From positions 47,363 through 111,362 of the forward strand of contig BDDC01000077.1 of assembly GCA_001662425.1 (NCBI GenBank): a stretch of DNA of 64,000 nt, in the 5' to 3' direction. This document shows positions 34,991-46,540 of this stretch, piece after piece. Made by a program: the position numbers and the translations under genes. Each line of letters opens with the position of its first letter. The first letter of the stretch is position 1. The DNA is from Chlamydomonas sphaeroides (lineage: Eukaryota; Chlorophyta; Chlorophyceae; Chlamydomonadales; Chlamydomonadaceae). The notes below the pieces were generated by a model, which saw only the letters and a program-made list of their open reading frames with translations, was not told the DNA's origin and did no database searches.

Positions 34991-37900
34991 CTAGAGGCTG
35001 AGCACCGTCTGCAGCGCCGCGCTGAGCTGGTCGCAGCAGTCGGCCAGCTCTGCCTGCGCGCCGCGGTCCAGCGGCAGCAGCGCCAGGCAGCGCCGATTGT
35101 AGGCTAGCGTGCGGGCGATGTTCTGCAGCCCCGGGTGGAAGAGCAGCCTGCGGCCGCCGGGCAGGGGCAACACGACCGGCCAGGGGCGCCGCACAAGGGA
35201 GGCAGGTAAAGGGGACCAGGTCACGAACGCCTTGCCTTGCCCACGAGTCCGGTGCAGCTGGGAGCTCAAGTCCCGCCAGGTGCGTGCCGCGCCCTGGCGC
35301 GGCCTGGCCAAGCCGCCGGCTCGCTGCCCCGCACTCACTGCGTCAGCACCGTGGGCGGCAGCGAGTCGATGGCCGCAGCGCCGCCGCCCGCCGCCGCGGC
35401 GCTGCCCCCCGCCAGCTCGCCCCGCTGCAGCGCCAACGCGGCGCTCTGCTGCACCAGCTCCAGCACCACGCCGTACGCCTCGGGGTCCACGCCCTGCGTG
35501 TCCGCGACTGCACGCAGAGGACAGGGAAAGGAGGATGCGCGGCAGATACGGTAGCAGGGCAGGGCAGGCACCGCCGAGTTTGGGGCATTCGGTACGTACA
35601 GCTACCCTCCAGCGGCGTGCATGGGCAAATGGTTTACAGGGTGAGAGCGGCTTATCATGCTACGTGGAGTCCGGGTCTGGACGCTGAGACGAGCTCCCTC
35701 AGCTGTGCCCAGCGCACCCGCGGGCGGCTCCGGCTGCGAGGAGGGCTGTGGCCCTGCCCCAGGCTGCCGCAGGGACGAGCTCCGGCCGTAGGGTGCGAGC
35801 CCCGCCGCGCCGCCAGCCGGCAGCGCCGCCGCCGACAGCTGCCCAAACGGCGCCGGCCCCGCCAGCAGCGCCAGCGGCTGCGCCTGCTCGGCCTTCAGAA
35901 AGGGCAGCGGGATGACGAGGCCGCCGTCCGTGATGGCCGCCAGCCGCTCCCGCACTCGCTCCACCTCGCTCTGCGCGGGCGCGGGCGCCGCCGCGGCCTG
36001 CGCGGGGCAGCACAGCAGGCAGGGCAGCATCACAGGTTGAGCTGGGTGGCTAGCAGGTCGGGCTAGGGAGGGCGACCACAGCTGGGCGGCCTGCGCCGTG
36101 CGTGGGAGCGCGCAGGACGCACCGGGCTGTCGGCGTTGCGCGCGTGACGGTCCCGCTGCTGCGCCTCCGCCGCCGCCGCGCGGACCGCCGCCAGATAGCC
36201 GCCGCCACCCCCCTCGGCTGTCCGCTCGCCGCCGGCGTTGCGGACCGTGGCAGAGGGCTCCACCAGTGTTGCGGCGCCGCCGGCCACCACCACCGTGGCC
36301 CCGTAGTCTATGGGGGCGGAGGCCGCCGCGGGCGCGGGCGTGGCGGGCGAGCGCAGCAGCGGGTGGCCACCGCCGCCGCCGCCTGCTGCGCCGTTGCCGC
36401 CGTCTGAGCGTACGACAACTGTGTCGTACCCATCGTGCACCACGACGGTGCCACTGTAGTTTTCCCGTATGACCACGGTCCCCGAGTCGAAGCCGGCCCT
36501 GTGGCGCAACAGCATCTTGGCAGTGAGGCGCCATGCCCATGCGCAGAGGCCATGCAAGGTCCACAACAACGGTTGCGCGAGCATCGGTCACACCCTTCAG
36601 GCGCTTACCCAGAGGACTCTCGCCTGACGCCCCCGCCCCCGCCCGCTGGCGTTGTTGGCAGCGGCGACTGCGGTCCAGCCCCGGGAGTCGGGTGCCGGCT
36701 GGGCCCTCCGGCAGCGCCCCGCCCCGGCCGTGGCCCTGGCGTGCCCTCGTCCACCGCATCCGCCATCGAGCCCGGTCCCGGCCCCGCCGCCGCGAACCCC
36801 GCAGGCCGGGTGTGTGCGATCATGGTGGCCCCGTCGATGAGGCCGTCGCCCGCAGCCGCCTGGCCGCCTTGCCCGCCCTGGGCCCCGGCGCGCACTACGA
36901 GGGCGATTAGGGTTGCGCACGACATGGTTGAGCGCACACACATGGGTCGGGGCGCAGTGGTCGTTCCCCGGCTGCCAGGCGCAGCAGTAGGGCCCTGGCG
37001 CGGGTGTGCTGCCGGCCATGCACGCACCGGTGCCCCCTCGCCACGAGAAGCGGCCGGTGGCCAGGCCCGCCAGGTCCTTGAGCTCGGGCGCGGGCTGGTG
37101 CTGCTGCCGGCTCGCCGAGGAGGACTCCTGGCGAGGCAGCGCAGGCCAGGATGGGCCAGGTTGGAGGCGAACACAACGTGAGAGCCGCCGCAGTGCAGCC
37201 CAGTCACGTCCATGGGCTGATGCTATGCGGCGTGCTATAGAGCTTAATTTCTGTCGTCGCGTCGCCGCGTCACGTGCATGGGCTCGTGGCGGAAGCGCAC
37301 AGCACTGCCTTTGCCTCTGCGCCTGCTCCAATGCCCAACCCCCAATGCCGCCCCGGCCGGCCGCACCCGCAGGTGCTGCGTGGCAGCAGCGATGAGCGGC
37401 TGCAGCCCCGCCGCCACGCCCGGGCGCTGCGCCACCACGAAACGGTGCTGCAGCAGGTAGCGCGCTGTGGGGCGCTGCTTGGGGTCCTGTGTACGAGGAC
37501 GAGGACGGGGAAGGGCAGGCAAGCACGGGCGTGAGCGTGAACGCAGGACTTCAGCCCAGCGTCAGCTGGTGGCCGTCATGCTGGTCGAAGGCGAAGTACC
37601 GGCGCTGGGCCGGGGTTCCCCCGGGTCGCAGGCCCGGGTGCCGCACCTTGAGCAGCGCCTGCGAGATGAAGTCCTGGAACACGGTGCCCCAGCGCTCGGG
37701 CTGCGCCAGGCGCGGCGGCGGGTCGCGAGAGATCATGAAGATGACGCGCAGCGGGTGCACGTTCCAGCGCGGCGGCGTGGTCTCCGCCATCTCGATGGCC
37801 GAGATGCCCAGCGCCCACACGTCCACCTGGCCGGGGCCGGGCGGCGGCGCACGTGCCAAGAAGCTCAACGCCGGACCACCAGACAGATGCGGGCGCGACT

Positions 37901-39132
37901 AGGAGCTCAGCCATCGCGCCCGGGGTCCTGACAGGCCTATCCGCGGCAGCGCCACGCGGTGCTGGCCGCTGCCCTCCGCCGCACCTTGCCGTCGTATCTG
38001 CTCTCCTGGATGACCTCGGGCGCCATCCAGTGCGGCGTGCCGATGAACGTCTGGCGCTTGCTCATGGTGTTGGTCAGCTGCGCGGATACGCCGAAGTCGG
38101 CGATCTTGACCTCGCCGCTGCTGGTGAGCAGGATGTTGCCGCACTTGATGTCGCGGTGCACCTTGCCCAGGCCGTGCAGGTACGCCAGGCCCTGCGTGGT
38201 CGGGGGCAGGTGCAGGTGCAGCTGGTGGTCAAAGAGGAGGGAGCCGTACGCTGGGGACGCAGAGCCGCGATGTGGGCGATCCTTGCCGCGACGCATGCGG
38301 CTGCCGCCAGAGTCACAGCGCTCCCGCGCTGCCCTGCTGCCCGCCCGGCCCCTGCGGCGGCACCTTGAGCGCCTCGCTGCAGATATAGGCGATGAGCTCC
38401 TCGGGCAGCGGCTCGCCCGCCGCCGACAGCAGGTCGCTAACGGAGCCGCCGCCGCAGTACTCCATCACGATCCACAGCTCGCTGCTCAGACGGTACGAGC
38501 CCTGGCCGCGGGACAAGTCACGAGCGCGCAACCGGCCAGTGAGGCGAACAGAATACATAGGTGCGGCGGCAGTAGGCGCCTCCGCGGCAACCTGCCCTGC
38601 TGGTACCGCAGCGGCAAGGCTGCCGGCGACAGCCACTGTGCCGCGGCAGCAATTAGCACTGCTGTGGCTGGGACCCCAGCAGCAAGCCGTGCTGCACGCT
38701 GCCTCGGCGCCCCTCACCAAGTAGTGCACTACGTTGGGGTGGTTGCAGTCGGCCAAGAACGCGATCTCGCGCTGGATCTGCCTGAACTCGTCGCGGTCCT
38801 GGTCCGTGAGCGGAATGACCTTGATGGCCACCGTCTCGCCCGTGGTCGTGTCGATCGCTGCGTACACGGTGCCGTACGCGCCCTTGCCTGGTGGCCGACG
38901 GAGCGGCAGGGCGTGGATGGTGTGCGGTTGTGCGGTTTGACGTGCGCACGAGGGCGCCGGGGCGAGCGGCAGGGCTGGCGCGCCAGCAGGGGCTGCGGCA
39001 GCGGCCCCGTCCCCAGGCGTTCCGGCACGCGCCCCCCCCACCCCCGTACCCGCGCCCCTGGCACGCACCCAGCACATGGCGGAGCTGGAATCGGGTGCGC
39101 GCCGACTCTGATTCCGTCTCCTCTGCGTGCAT
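34991..39132 (-). CDS. Ser/Thr protein kinase of the STE20 MST/germinal-centre type
   Basis: Exons 39132-39069, 38887-38718, 38501-38364, 38191-37985, 37826-37647 and 37486-37367 make a complete kinase domain. Present are the Gly loop (RHVLGKGAYGTVYAAID, rebuilt across intron 1), VAIKVI with the catalytic Lys, the hinge WIVMEYCGGGSVSDLL, the loop KVHRDIKCGNILL, DFGVSAQL, the activation segment FIGTPHWMAPEV, and DVWALGISAIEMAE. GTPHWMAPEVI and the HRDIKxxNILL form mark the STE20 group; closest in style are MST/Hippo and plant SIK1 kinases. The C-terminal exons are disordered and rich in Gly, Ala and Pro, with repeats of TVVV followed by Arg or His, as in plant SIK1-type kinases. A conserved-looking helical tail (LFHPGLQNIARTLAYNRRCL) ends at 34991. 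The start at 39132 is the nearest ATG before RTRFQLRHVLG; the frame stays open upstream, so an earlier start is possible. Expected role: cell growth or polarity signalling. Confidence 0.87.
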
Positions 39133-39638
39133 ACGCGGGAGCAGGCCATGCTGGTGAGGGCAGAAGGTCTCCATCGCCAATGGGAGGGACAGGAGCCATG
39201 CCGTGGCGCTCACCAGGGTTCGCTCGTGGGCCTCCTGGCATTCTTGGTGTGCTGTATGGCGCTTCCATCGCAACAACAGGCGCCTCGAGCGACGCGCCCT
39301 GGGCAGCTGCGTTTACCTCGCGACCTTCCGTTCCATGGCAAGCCGGTGCGTTTTCTATGTTTGCAGTTGCTGATTTAGGGCAACAGTAGCATGGAACCTG
39401 ACAACAAACATGTATGGCAAGCTTTCATGCAACACCTGGCCTGAGTCCTGCTCCATTGCAACCTGTAGATTTTCGGCAACATACCTACATAAATTTTTCA
39501 CGAAACAAACAAACTTGCGACAAAAGCTTTAATGACAGCTCCTGCTTGTTGCGAGCCCTCACCGCTGCCCTGCCTCACCCTAACGTTGACGCACATGTAA
39601 GAGTAGCATTACAGCTTTGCACCTCGCCCAGATGAGGC
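39133..39638. promoter_or_regulatory. divergent promoter region, STE20-like kinase (-) / SEC15 (+)
   Basis: The two starts face away from each other across 506 bases. The right half (about 39350-39540) is unusually AT-rich for this window, with short A and T runs, as expected for a core promoter. Confidence 0.55.
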
Positions 39639-42600
39639 ATGAAGCGCGGGGACGGGGGTTCGCCTTTGCCTGGCGCACGCAAGGGGCCTCAGCCGGCACA
39701 GCAACAGCAGTACCAAGGGGCCACTGGACAAGCTCGCTCCGAAGAAGCATCTATCCGGGAACTCGTGGAGAGCTGCCTGGTTAACGATGATTTCACGCCG
39801 GTGGTACGTGCCCTAGGTTGGCCCAGCCCATAGCAGAGGAAGCGACCACGGATGGGGCGGGCCTGGGGATAGTGGTCAGGCAACCAGCAAAGCTGTCGAC
39901 CAGGGCAACATGGGCGGCCCAGGGTGAACGGTCTGGGTCGAGGGATGGCGGACGTGGCCCCCAGGGGTCGGCCGGGCCCATACGCATCGCCCCCACCCAC
40001 CGTGCTCTGCCCCTGCCCCACCGTTCGCAGCTGCGCATTGTCTTCGCTGCGCCGTCCGCGCCCGCCCAGCCGGCCAATGGCACCGGCTCGCCCACACCTG
40101 CCGCGGGCCCCGGCGCCGCCGGCTCCGTGCCGCTGCTGGACGGGCGGCCGGCGCTCGAGGTGGTTCAGTCGGCGCTGCGCTCGCTGGCGGCGGAGCAGGA
40201 CGCGGTGGTCGCCGACATATGCGCCGACCACGCGCTGGAGATCGCTACCTGCGTCGCCGAGCTGGACCGCATGGCGGCGGCGGCGGAGGGCCTGAGGGGC
40301 ACCGTGGCGGCGGGCGGGGAGGCGCTGCAGGTGCGGGCGGCGAGCGTAGTCGCGGGGGGCCAGGCGACTTGACGATGAGTGGGTGCAGAACTGTAGCGGT
40401 GCCGCATGTGAACAAGGAATACGCTGCTCCCTTGGGGCCCCTGCCGTGTGCCGCCGAGCAGCAAGCCGGCACCGGGCTGGCGGCCGCCTGCCGCGAGCTG
40501 CACGGGCTGCTGACGGCGCAGCACCACCTGGCGGAGGCGGTGGGCGGGCTACGGGCGCTGCGGCGCCTGCTGGGACGCTGCGCGGCGGTGGGCTCGCTGC
40601 TGGCGGCGAGGCGGCTGTTCGCGGCGCACGAGCTGCTGGAGTCGGTGCGGGAGCGGGACCTGGGTGAGCGAGCCCCGGGGAGGGAGGTGCGGAGGCGGCA
40701 CACGACAGCGCTGCCTTGGAGGCAGCCCCGGGCCTCACGTCCGTACAAGGCAGCGGCAGCGGCCACGCTGCAGAGCTGCGTGCAAGATACGCGCGCACAC
40801 ACGCACGGCCGTAACGGCGTAGTGAGGGGTTCGCCCCGCTCCCGTGCCACGTGGCCCGTGCCCCACAGCCGCCGCCTTCGATGTGCTGTCGGGCAGCGGC
40901 CGGCCGCTGGCGGCGGCTGGCGACGGCGAGCCGGGCCCTCCCTCGGCCCCGGCGCCCATCCCGGCGCGGCACCAGGCCAGCGTGGCCCGGCTCAAGGGCT
41001 TCCTGCAGGTGGGCGCTCCCGCCGGGGCGGGAGACGGGAGGCGGGAGGCGACTGAGGTCCGATCAGTTGGCAGGGGCCTCCTGCCGGGCCCCCTGCGGCT
41101 GCCTGCCGGGCTGCCTGCCGCTGCACAAAGCACATGGGGCTGCATGCAGCGTCCTTTCGCACGCCCCGTGCCTCGTGTCGCCGCCATGCTGCTGCCCTGC
41201 TCCACCTGCAGGGCTTGGTGACGGACCTGGAGGCGGCTGTGGAGTACTATGCGCTTGCGGAGTTCAACGACTGGATGGTGCGGAGGGTCGGGGGTGGGGT
41301 GGGGCAGGGCCACGGCAGGGAGGCTACAGGGGCTAGAGTCACAGGCCCAGGTGGTTGCTGTGCGCCGGCGCGGACTGAGGCTGGCCGGCGCGCCCCCTGC
41401 CCCGTCATGCAGCCTCTGTAGCCGCGCCCCCTGCCCCGTCATGCAGCCTCTGTAGCCGCCTTGCACTGCTTCCGGCGCTTCCAATCTGGCCCAAGCCCGC
41501 CGCCCCCCTTGGCCCCGCCCTCTCCGTGCGCGCCTTCCCTTCCGCTCGCCCAACAGGTGGGCGTCCGTGCCGAGTCGCGGCAGGTGGGCCTCCGCGCCAT
41601 CCGGCAGGCGGCCATCGGGCGGCAGCTGGAGGAGGACCTGGCGGGGGAGCGCAGGGCGGCGGCGGCGGGCCTCAGCGCGCAGCGCCGTGTTGCGACAGTC
41701 GCGGCGGGCGCCGTGTTCGGTGCCGCCTTCCGCCAGGAGCTGGCGGCCGAGGGCGCGGTGCCGCCGCCGCCGCCGGCGGGCGCGGCAGTGCCGGGGGCCG
41801 GCAGGAGCACGTGAGGCGGGGCAGGGTGCGGCAGGGTTGGGGCCCGCGCGCCAGACACGGCCTGGTGGCTAATCAAGACCCAGCCCGCCCGCCCTCGCGG
41901 CCCTGGTCGCAGGCTGGCGCGCAACACGACCACCCGGTCGTCCTCCGCGACCCTGGCAGCGGCGGCCGCCGCGGCTGGCCCTCTGGACATCGCCTCGCTG
42001 TGCCCGGGGCAGCCGCTGCAGGTGCGCAGGGGCCTGGCAAGGCACCTCCTGCTGCACGGCCCTGGCCCCGGCCGCGGCCCACGACCCGTCGCCCTCTGCG
42101 ATGCTCCGGCCTGGGCCTGGCCTGCTGCTGCTGCGCTCCAGTGATACACGCAGCTTGTGCTGCCTTTGCCCTCGCCGGCCCTCAGGCGGTGCAGGCTCTG
42201 CTGGCCCGGCACCGCGCCGCCGCGGCCGCCGTGCCGCCCCCGGTGGCCGCGCTTAGCGACTTCACCACGCCGCTGCTGTACGGCGTGGACATGACCGGGC
42301 TGCACAGGTGGGGCACGTGGGTCGGGGCGACAAGCTTGGGCCTCGCCTCCTCACACCCTCCTCCACCGCACAAGCACCCGCCTGACGAACCGCTTCCCTT
42401 CCGCCCCTCCTCCCGCCCCTCCTCCCGGCCGTCCTTCCTTCCCTCTTCCGCCCCTCTCCCCCCCCATTGCCCTACCCTCGCTTGCCCCAGGTGCGCCCAC
42501 GTGCACCGCTGCCTGGGCCGGCTGCCCTCGCTGCGGCGCTACTACCTGGAGCAGCGCCGCCTGCAGATCACCACGGACCTGGCGCCGCCGCCCAACTTCC

Positions 42601-45600
42601 TGGAGGCCTACCAGGCCTACCTTGCCCGTGTGAGTGGGAGGGGGCGGACCCGCACCGCCTGGCGCACGGGGCTACCCAACGGGGCTAGCCCCCGCAGCCC
42701 GCTCCCTGTGGCGCCTGACGCCGTCGAGCCGGGCCGGGCCACCTGCACTTTCCATGCCCCCAGCCACCGTCCCGCACGCTCCATATAGCCAAGTCCTGAC
42801 TTCGGATCTCCCCTGCGATGCCTAGCCCCCGCTGCCGCGCTGCCTCACCTCCTGGCCTCCGTCCTCGCCCAGCACATTTCCCTCGCCCGCGCTGATCACC
42901 CACCCCGCTGACCCTTCACCCCGCTGACCCCCCAGGTGACGGGCTTCTTCGTGGTGGAGGACGCGGTGCGGGCCGCCGCGCCCGACCTGCTGCCGCCCGA
43001 CGCCGCGGCGCTGCTGTGGGAGGCGGCCGCGGGCAGCCTGCGCGGCGTGCTGGTGCGGGCGCTGGAGGAGGCTATGACGGGAAGCGCGCCCGCCTCCATC
43101 ATGCTGCTGCTCAAGGTGGGGCGGCTAAGTGAGAGCCAGGGCCGGATTGGGCGCCGGGGGCGCCGCCAAGGAGACAGGCAGCGAGTTGCAGTTCGCGCAG
43201 AACATGCGCCGAAGACGCGCCAGGGCGTCGTAACCTGACGCGGCATGGGCCCCTTGCCGCCCGCCCCCCCCCCCGAGCGCAGGACTTCATGCTGCTGGTG
43301 TGCTCCGCTCTGGCGGACCGCGGCTTCACCACCGCTCCCATCACGGTGCGCTCAGGCCTGCCCCTACCGCACCGCATCGTGACCTCGGCGCTGCCTGCGC
43401 TTGCGCCGGCCCCCCTCACACGCGCCCCTCCTCCCTCTCCTCCCCTCCCTCCCCCCCTCGCTGCCGCCAGGAGCTGCTGTCCAGCGCCCGGCTGCGCTAC
43501 CACGACCTGCTCACAGCGGGCGTGGCGCTGCGGGTGGCCCGCGCGCTGGGGGCCGACCCGATGACGCAGGGCGACCTGGTGGCCACCACCGCAGACGTGG
43601 ACAAGGCGCTGGGGCGGCTGGGGCTGCCGGCGGCGCTGGACGGCATGGCGGCCCTGGGTGCGAGCACCGCGGGAGGGACCGGGCGGAGGTGGGGGCGGAG
43701 GACAGAGAAGAGGGGGTGAGGGAGAGCTCCTCGGCAGCTGGGTGGTCTGACGCGTGTGCCGCGGCCCCCGCTGGCTGGCGCCTCGCCCACTGCGCAGGGC
43801 TGGCCGGCGAGCACCCGCCGCTGCCGTACCACGCTCCGTACACGCCGTGCGTGCCGCGCATCATGCACGCGGTGCGGGGCTTTATCACGGACGCGCTGGC
43901 GTACCTGCAGGTGGGCACCCGGGGGCCGGGGAAGGAGCTGGGGTGAGGCGGGGCCGCGTCCGGGTAGGCCAAGCGGGGGCCGGGACAAGGGAGTCATGGG
44001 GACGGGAATGGCGCCCTCTGGTTCTTATCAATTGATGCGGGCACCTCGCTGCACCGGACGCCCGTTAGGCCAGGTTGCCCGCCCGAGCCTTGGCCCCCGC
44101 ACTGCCCACCTGGCTCCTCCGAACTGCAGGGCCTGCTCAGCCCCTGGGAGCTGCTGCCGGCGGTGGTGGCCGCTCGCGACCGCCTGATCGCCAAGGTGCG
44201 CACATGCAGCCTGCAGCCGGCAGCCGCGGGCGCAACGCGGCCGCTGGCACACCGTTGCGCACCTTCCCGCTGTGTCCCAGCGGCTGCAGCCTGGCACTGG
44301 CGTGGCATGACCTCGCTTCCAACTCCCCGGTCGCACATGCAGACCGTCGTGGACGCGCTGGCGGACCACACGTCTCGCCTGCTGGGCTCCGGCCCCTCGG
44401 CTGCCCAGCAGCAGCAGCAGGCCGCCGGCGGCGGCCGCCAGGCGGGCGCCGCGGCGGCCCCGCCGCCCGCCGCCTGGCGGCCTCGCGAGGTGATGGCCAT
44501 GATCGCCAACGCCTGGTGCCTGGCGGTGGCCATGACGGCGCTGGACGAGTGGACGCTGGTGCAGGTGGGGCGGGCAGGGCCCGTGCAGGCTGCAGGGACC
44601 ACGGCCTTGGGGCTCGGCTGTGTACACATGCAGTAGTGACATGAGCGGTAGTTGGAGCTGGGCAAACAGTGACGCGCCGCCCTCGCGCCACGGCAGGTCC
44701 GGCCGCTCGGCGCCATGGCCGCTGCTGCAGCCGCGGCCGCCGCCTCAGGCGGCCTCGCAGGCGACGGCACGGGCCCCTCCCTTCTGGTGTCCGCGGCCTC
44801 GAGCCGCACCGGCGGCAAGTCCGCCACCGCGGCGGCCGCCGCCGCCGCCGCGGCCGCCGGCACCGGCGAGGCGGGCGCACTGGGCGGCGTGGCGGCGGCG
44901 GCGGCGGCCAGCAGCAGCGCGGTTCTGGCGGCGCTTCGGTCGGTTCAGGATGGCGGCGAGCGTGGGCTGCTGCGGCTGCTGGCGGCGCGGGTGGAGGGGC
45001 TGGTGGCGGGTGCGCGGACGCACATCGTGTGGCTGCCGCAGGCACCGTTGCCGCCTGTCACGTCGCCGTACGCGCAGGAGTTGCTGGAGCTACTCAGGGT
45101 ACGGCGTGGGGCACGAAGGGCTGGGATGGTCGTAGCAGTTACGGTGGCGGGGCAACGTGGCGTGTGGCTTGGCTTGCCATGGATGGGGGGGTCGGGTGTG
45201 CTCTGGCCAGTCGACGGCGGCGGTGTGGTGTGGGAGTTTGCAGCGGGGCAGGTGCAGGTTGCCTTGCTTGCGGGCGGCCACCGGCCGAGACCCTCGGAGC
45301 CGTGTGGGCTGGGGCCGCGACCTCCCTGTGCTGCCATGCCTGCCTGACTGCCTGCCTGCAGGAGATGTTCGACTGCGCGGCCTGCGTGCTGCCGCGGTCG
45401 TCCTTCCTGTTCCTGGCGCGCGCGGTGGTGCGCGCCATGGGCAGCGCCTTCATGTCGCTGCTCAAGGAGGTGAGAGCGGCAGCAGGCCAGGCACGGCCGC
45501 CGCCCTGCGCCGCTGAAGCCCCGCCCTGCCGATCCGCCCCGCACCATCTCGCCCTCTGCGTGTTCACGCCCCTCACGACGTGTTGGCCCCCTGACGCCGT

Positions 45601-46232
45601 GCTCATGCGGCCCAGGGCGTCAAGGCCTACAACCTGTTTGCGGTGGAGCGGCTGGCGGGCGACGTGGCGGAGCTGGACCGCTTCATCGCCGGCTGCCCAG
45701 TGTCCGGCCTGGCCGAGGAGTTCGCGGAGCCGCGGCAGCTGTGCGCGCTGCTGCTGTCGGCGCGGGTGAGGCGGCACCGCCCCCACGTTGCCGTCGCGCC
45801 GCTGCTGCTCAGACGGTCCTCCGCTGCCACAACGCCCTCCAACCGCACCCACAGCAGCCCCCGTATGGGCAAGTGCTTGTCAGCATCTGCTGCCGAACGC
45901 AGCCGCGGCTTGCACGCGCCTTGCTCCCCCGGCTCCTCCCCCGGCCTGCGCCTCCCCCACTGCTTGCATCCGGCTGCCCCGGCCCTTCCCCGCCCGGCCC
46001 GCGGGCCGCGCAGGTGGAGGAGGTGCTCATTCCCGAGCTGCGGCGGCAGCGCTACTCTGCGCTGGACCTGGCGGTGCTGGTGGCGGTGCTGGAGCGCTAC
46101 CGTGAGCAGGCGCGCGTGGGCAAGGAGCGCACAGGGCACGTGACGAAGCGTCAGCTGGAGGCGGTGTCTAAACAGCTGCGGCAGCAGATGGTGACGGGCA
46201 CGAATACGCGCGTGGTGCTGGAGGAGGTGTGA
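39639..46232 (+). CDS. SEC15: exocyst complex subunit SEC15
   Basis: Many short exons; those I could bound are 39639-39803, 40031-40330 and about 40462-40662, and the last exon ends at 46232. The N-terminal part is helical (ALEVVQSALRSLAAEQ, VAELDRMAAAAEGL, LAEAVGGLRALRRLLGRC). The middle part shows the Sec15 core: LGRLPSLRRYYLEQRRLQI, YQAYLARVTGFFVVEDAV across an intron, IMLLLKDFMLLVCSAL and YTPCVPRIMHAVRGFI. The C terminus has FNLFAVERLAGDVAELDRFI, LARAVVRAMGSAFMSLLKE, RQRYSALDLAVLVAVLERY and KQLRQQM. SEC15 tethers secretory vesicles to the plasma membrane and links the exocyst to Rab GTPases. Long Ala/Gly insertions (about 44700-44930) are typical of this genome. The next gene (NECAP) starts 308 bases downstream on the same strand. 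Confidence 0.85.
41390..41457. repeat. 34-bp tandem duplication in a SEC15 intron
   Basis: Two perfect 34-base copies (41390-41423 and 41424-41457), beginning GCGCCCCCTGCCCCGTCATG. Each contains an in-frame TAG in one frame, so it is read as intronic. Confidence 0.88.
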
Positions 46233-46540
46233 TTCTGGTGGCGGACGGTGTCAGGGCGCGGCGAGGGAGCGCTGGAGGTAGCGTTTCGCGCGGACGAGGG
46301 GCGCGGATTTGCGGCCTCGGCTGCTGGATGGGGGCGGGATAGAGACCTGCCTCGCGAATAGCTGTAAGTAGAGACACAGTTATATACTGCACCATTGCAG
46401 CGGTCGAAGGAGCGCCGCAGAACACACGTGAACCTGTAGCCAAACGAGAGGATCGCTAGTTTTCGCGCTCGGAGGCCAAATCAGCTGAACTGTGTTTGTC
46501 TTGACTACACATCTATTGGCAGCAAAACGACTGCAACGGG
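46233..46540. other. SEC15 3' UTR / NECAP promoter with TGTAA
   Basis: A 308-base spacer between two plus-strand genes. TGTAA at 46363-46367, about 130 bases after the SEC15 stop, is a good polyadenylation signal. The rest is the NECAP 5' flank, moderately AT-rich from about 46370 to 46520. Confidence 0.55.
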
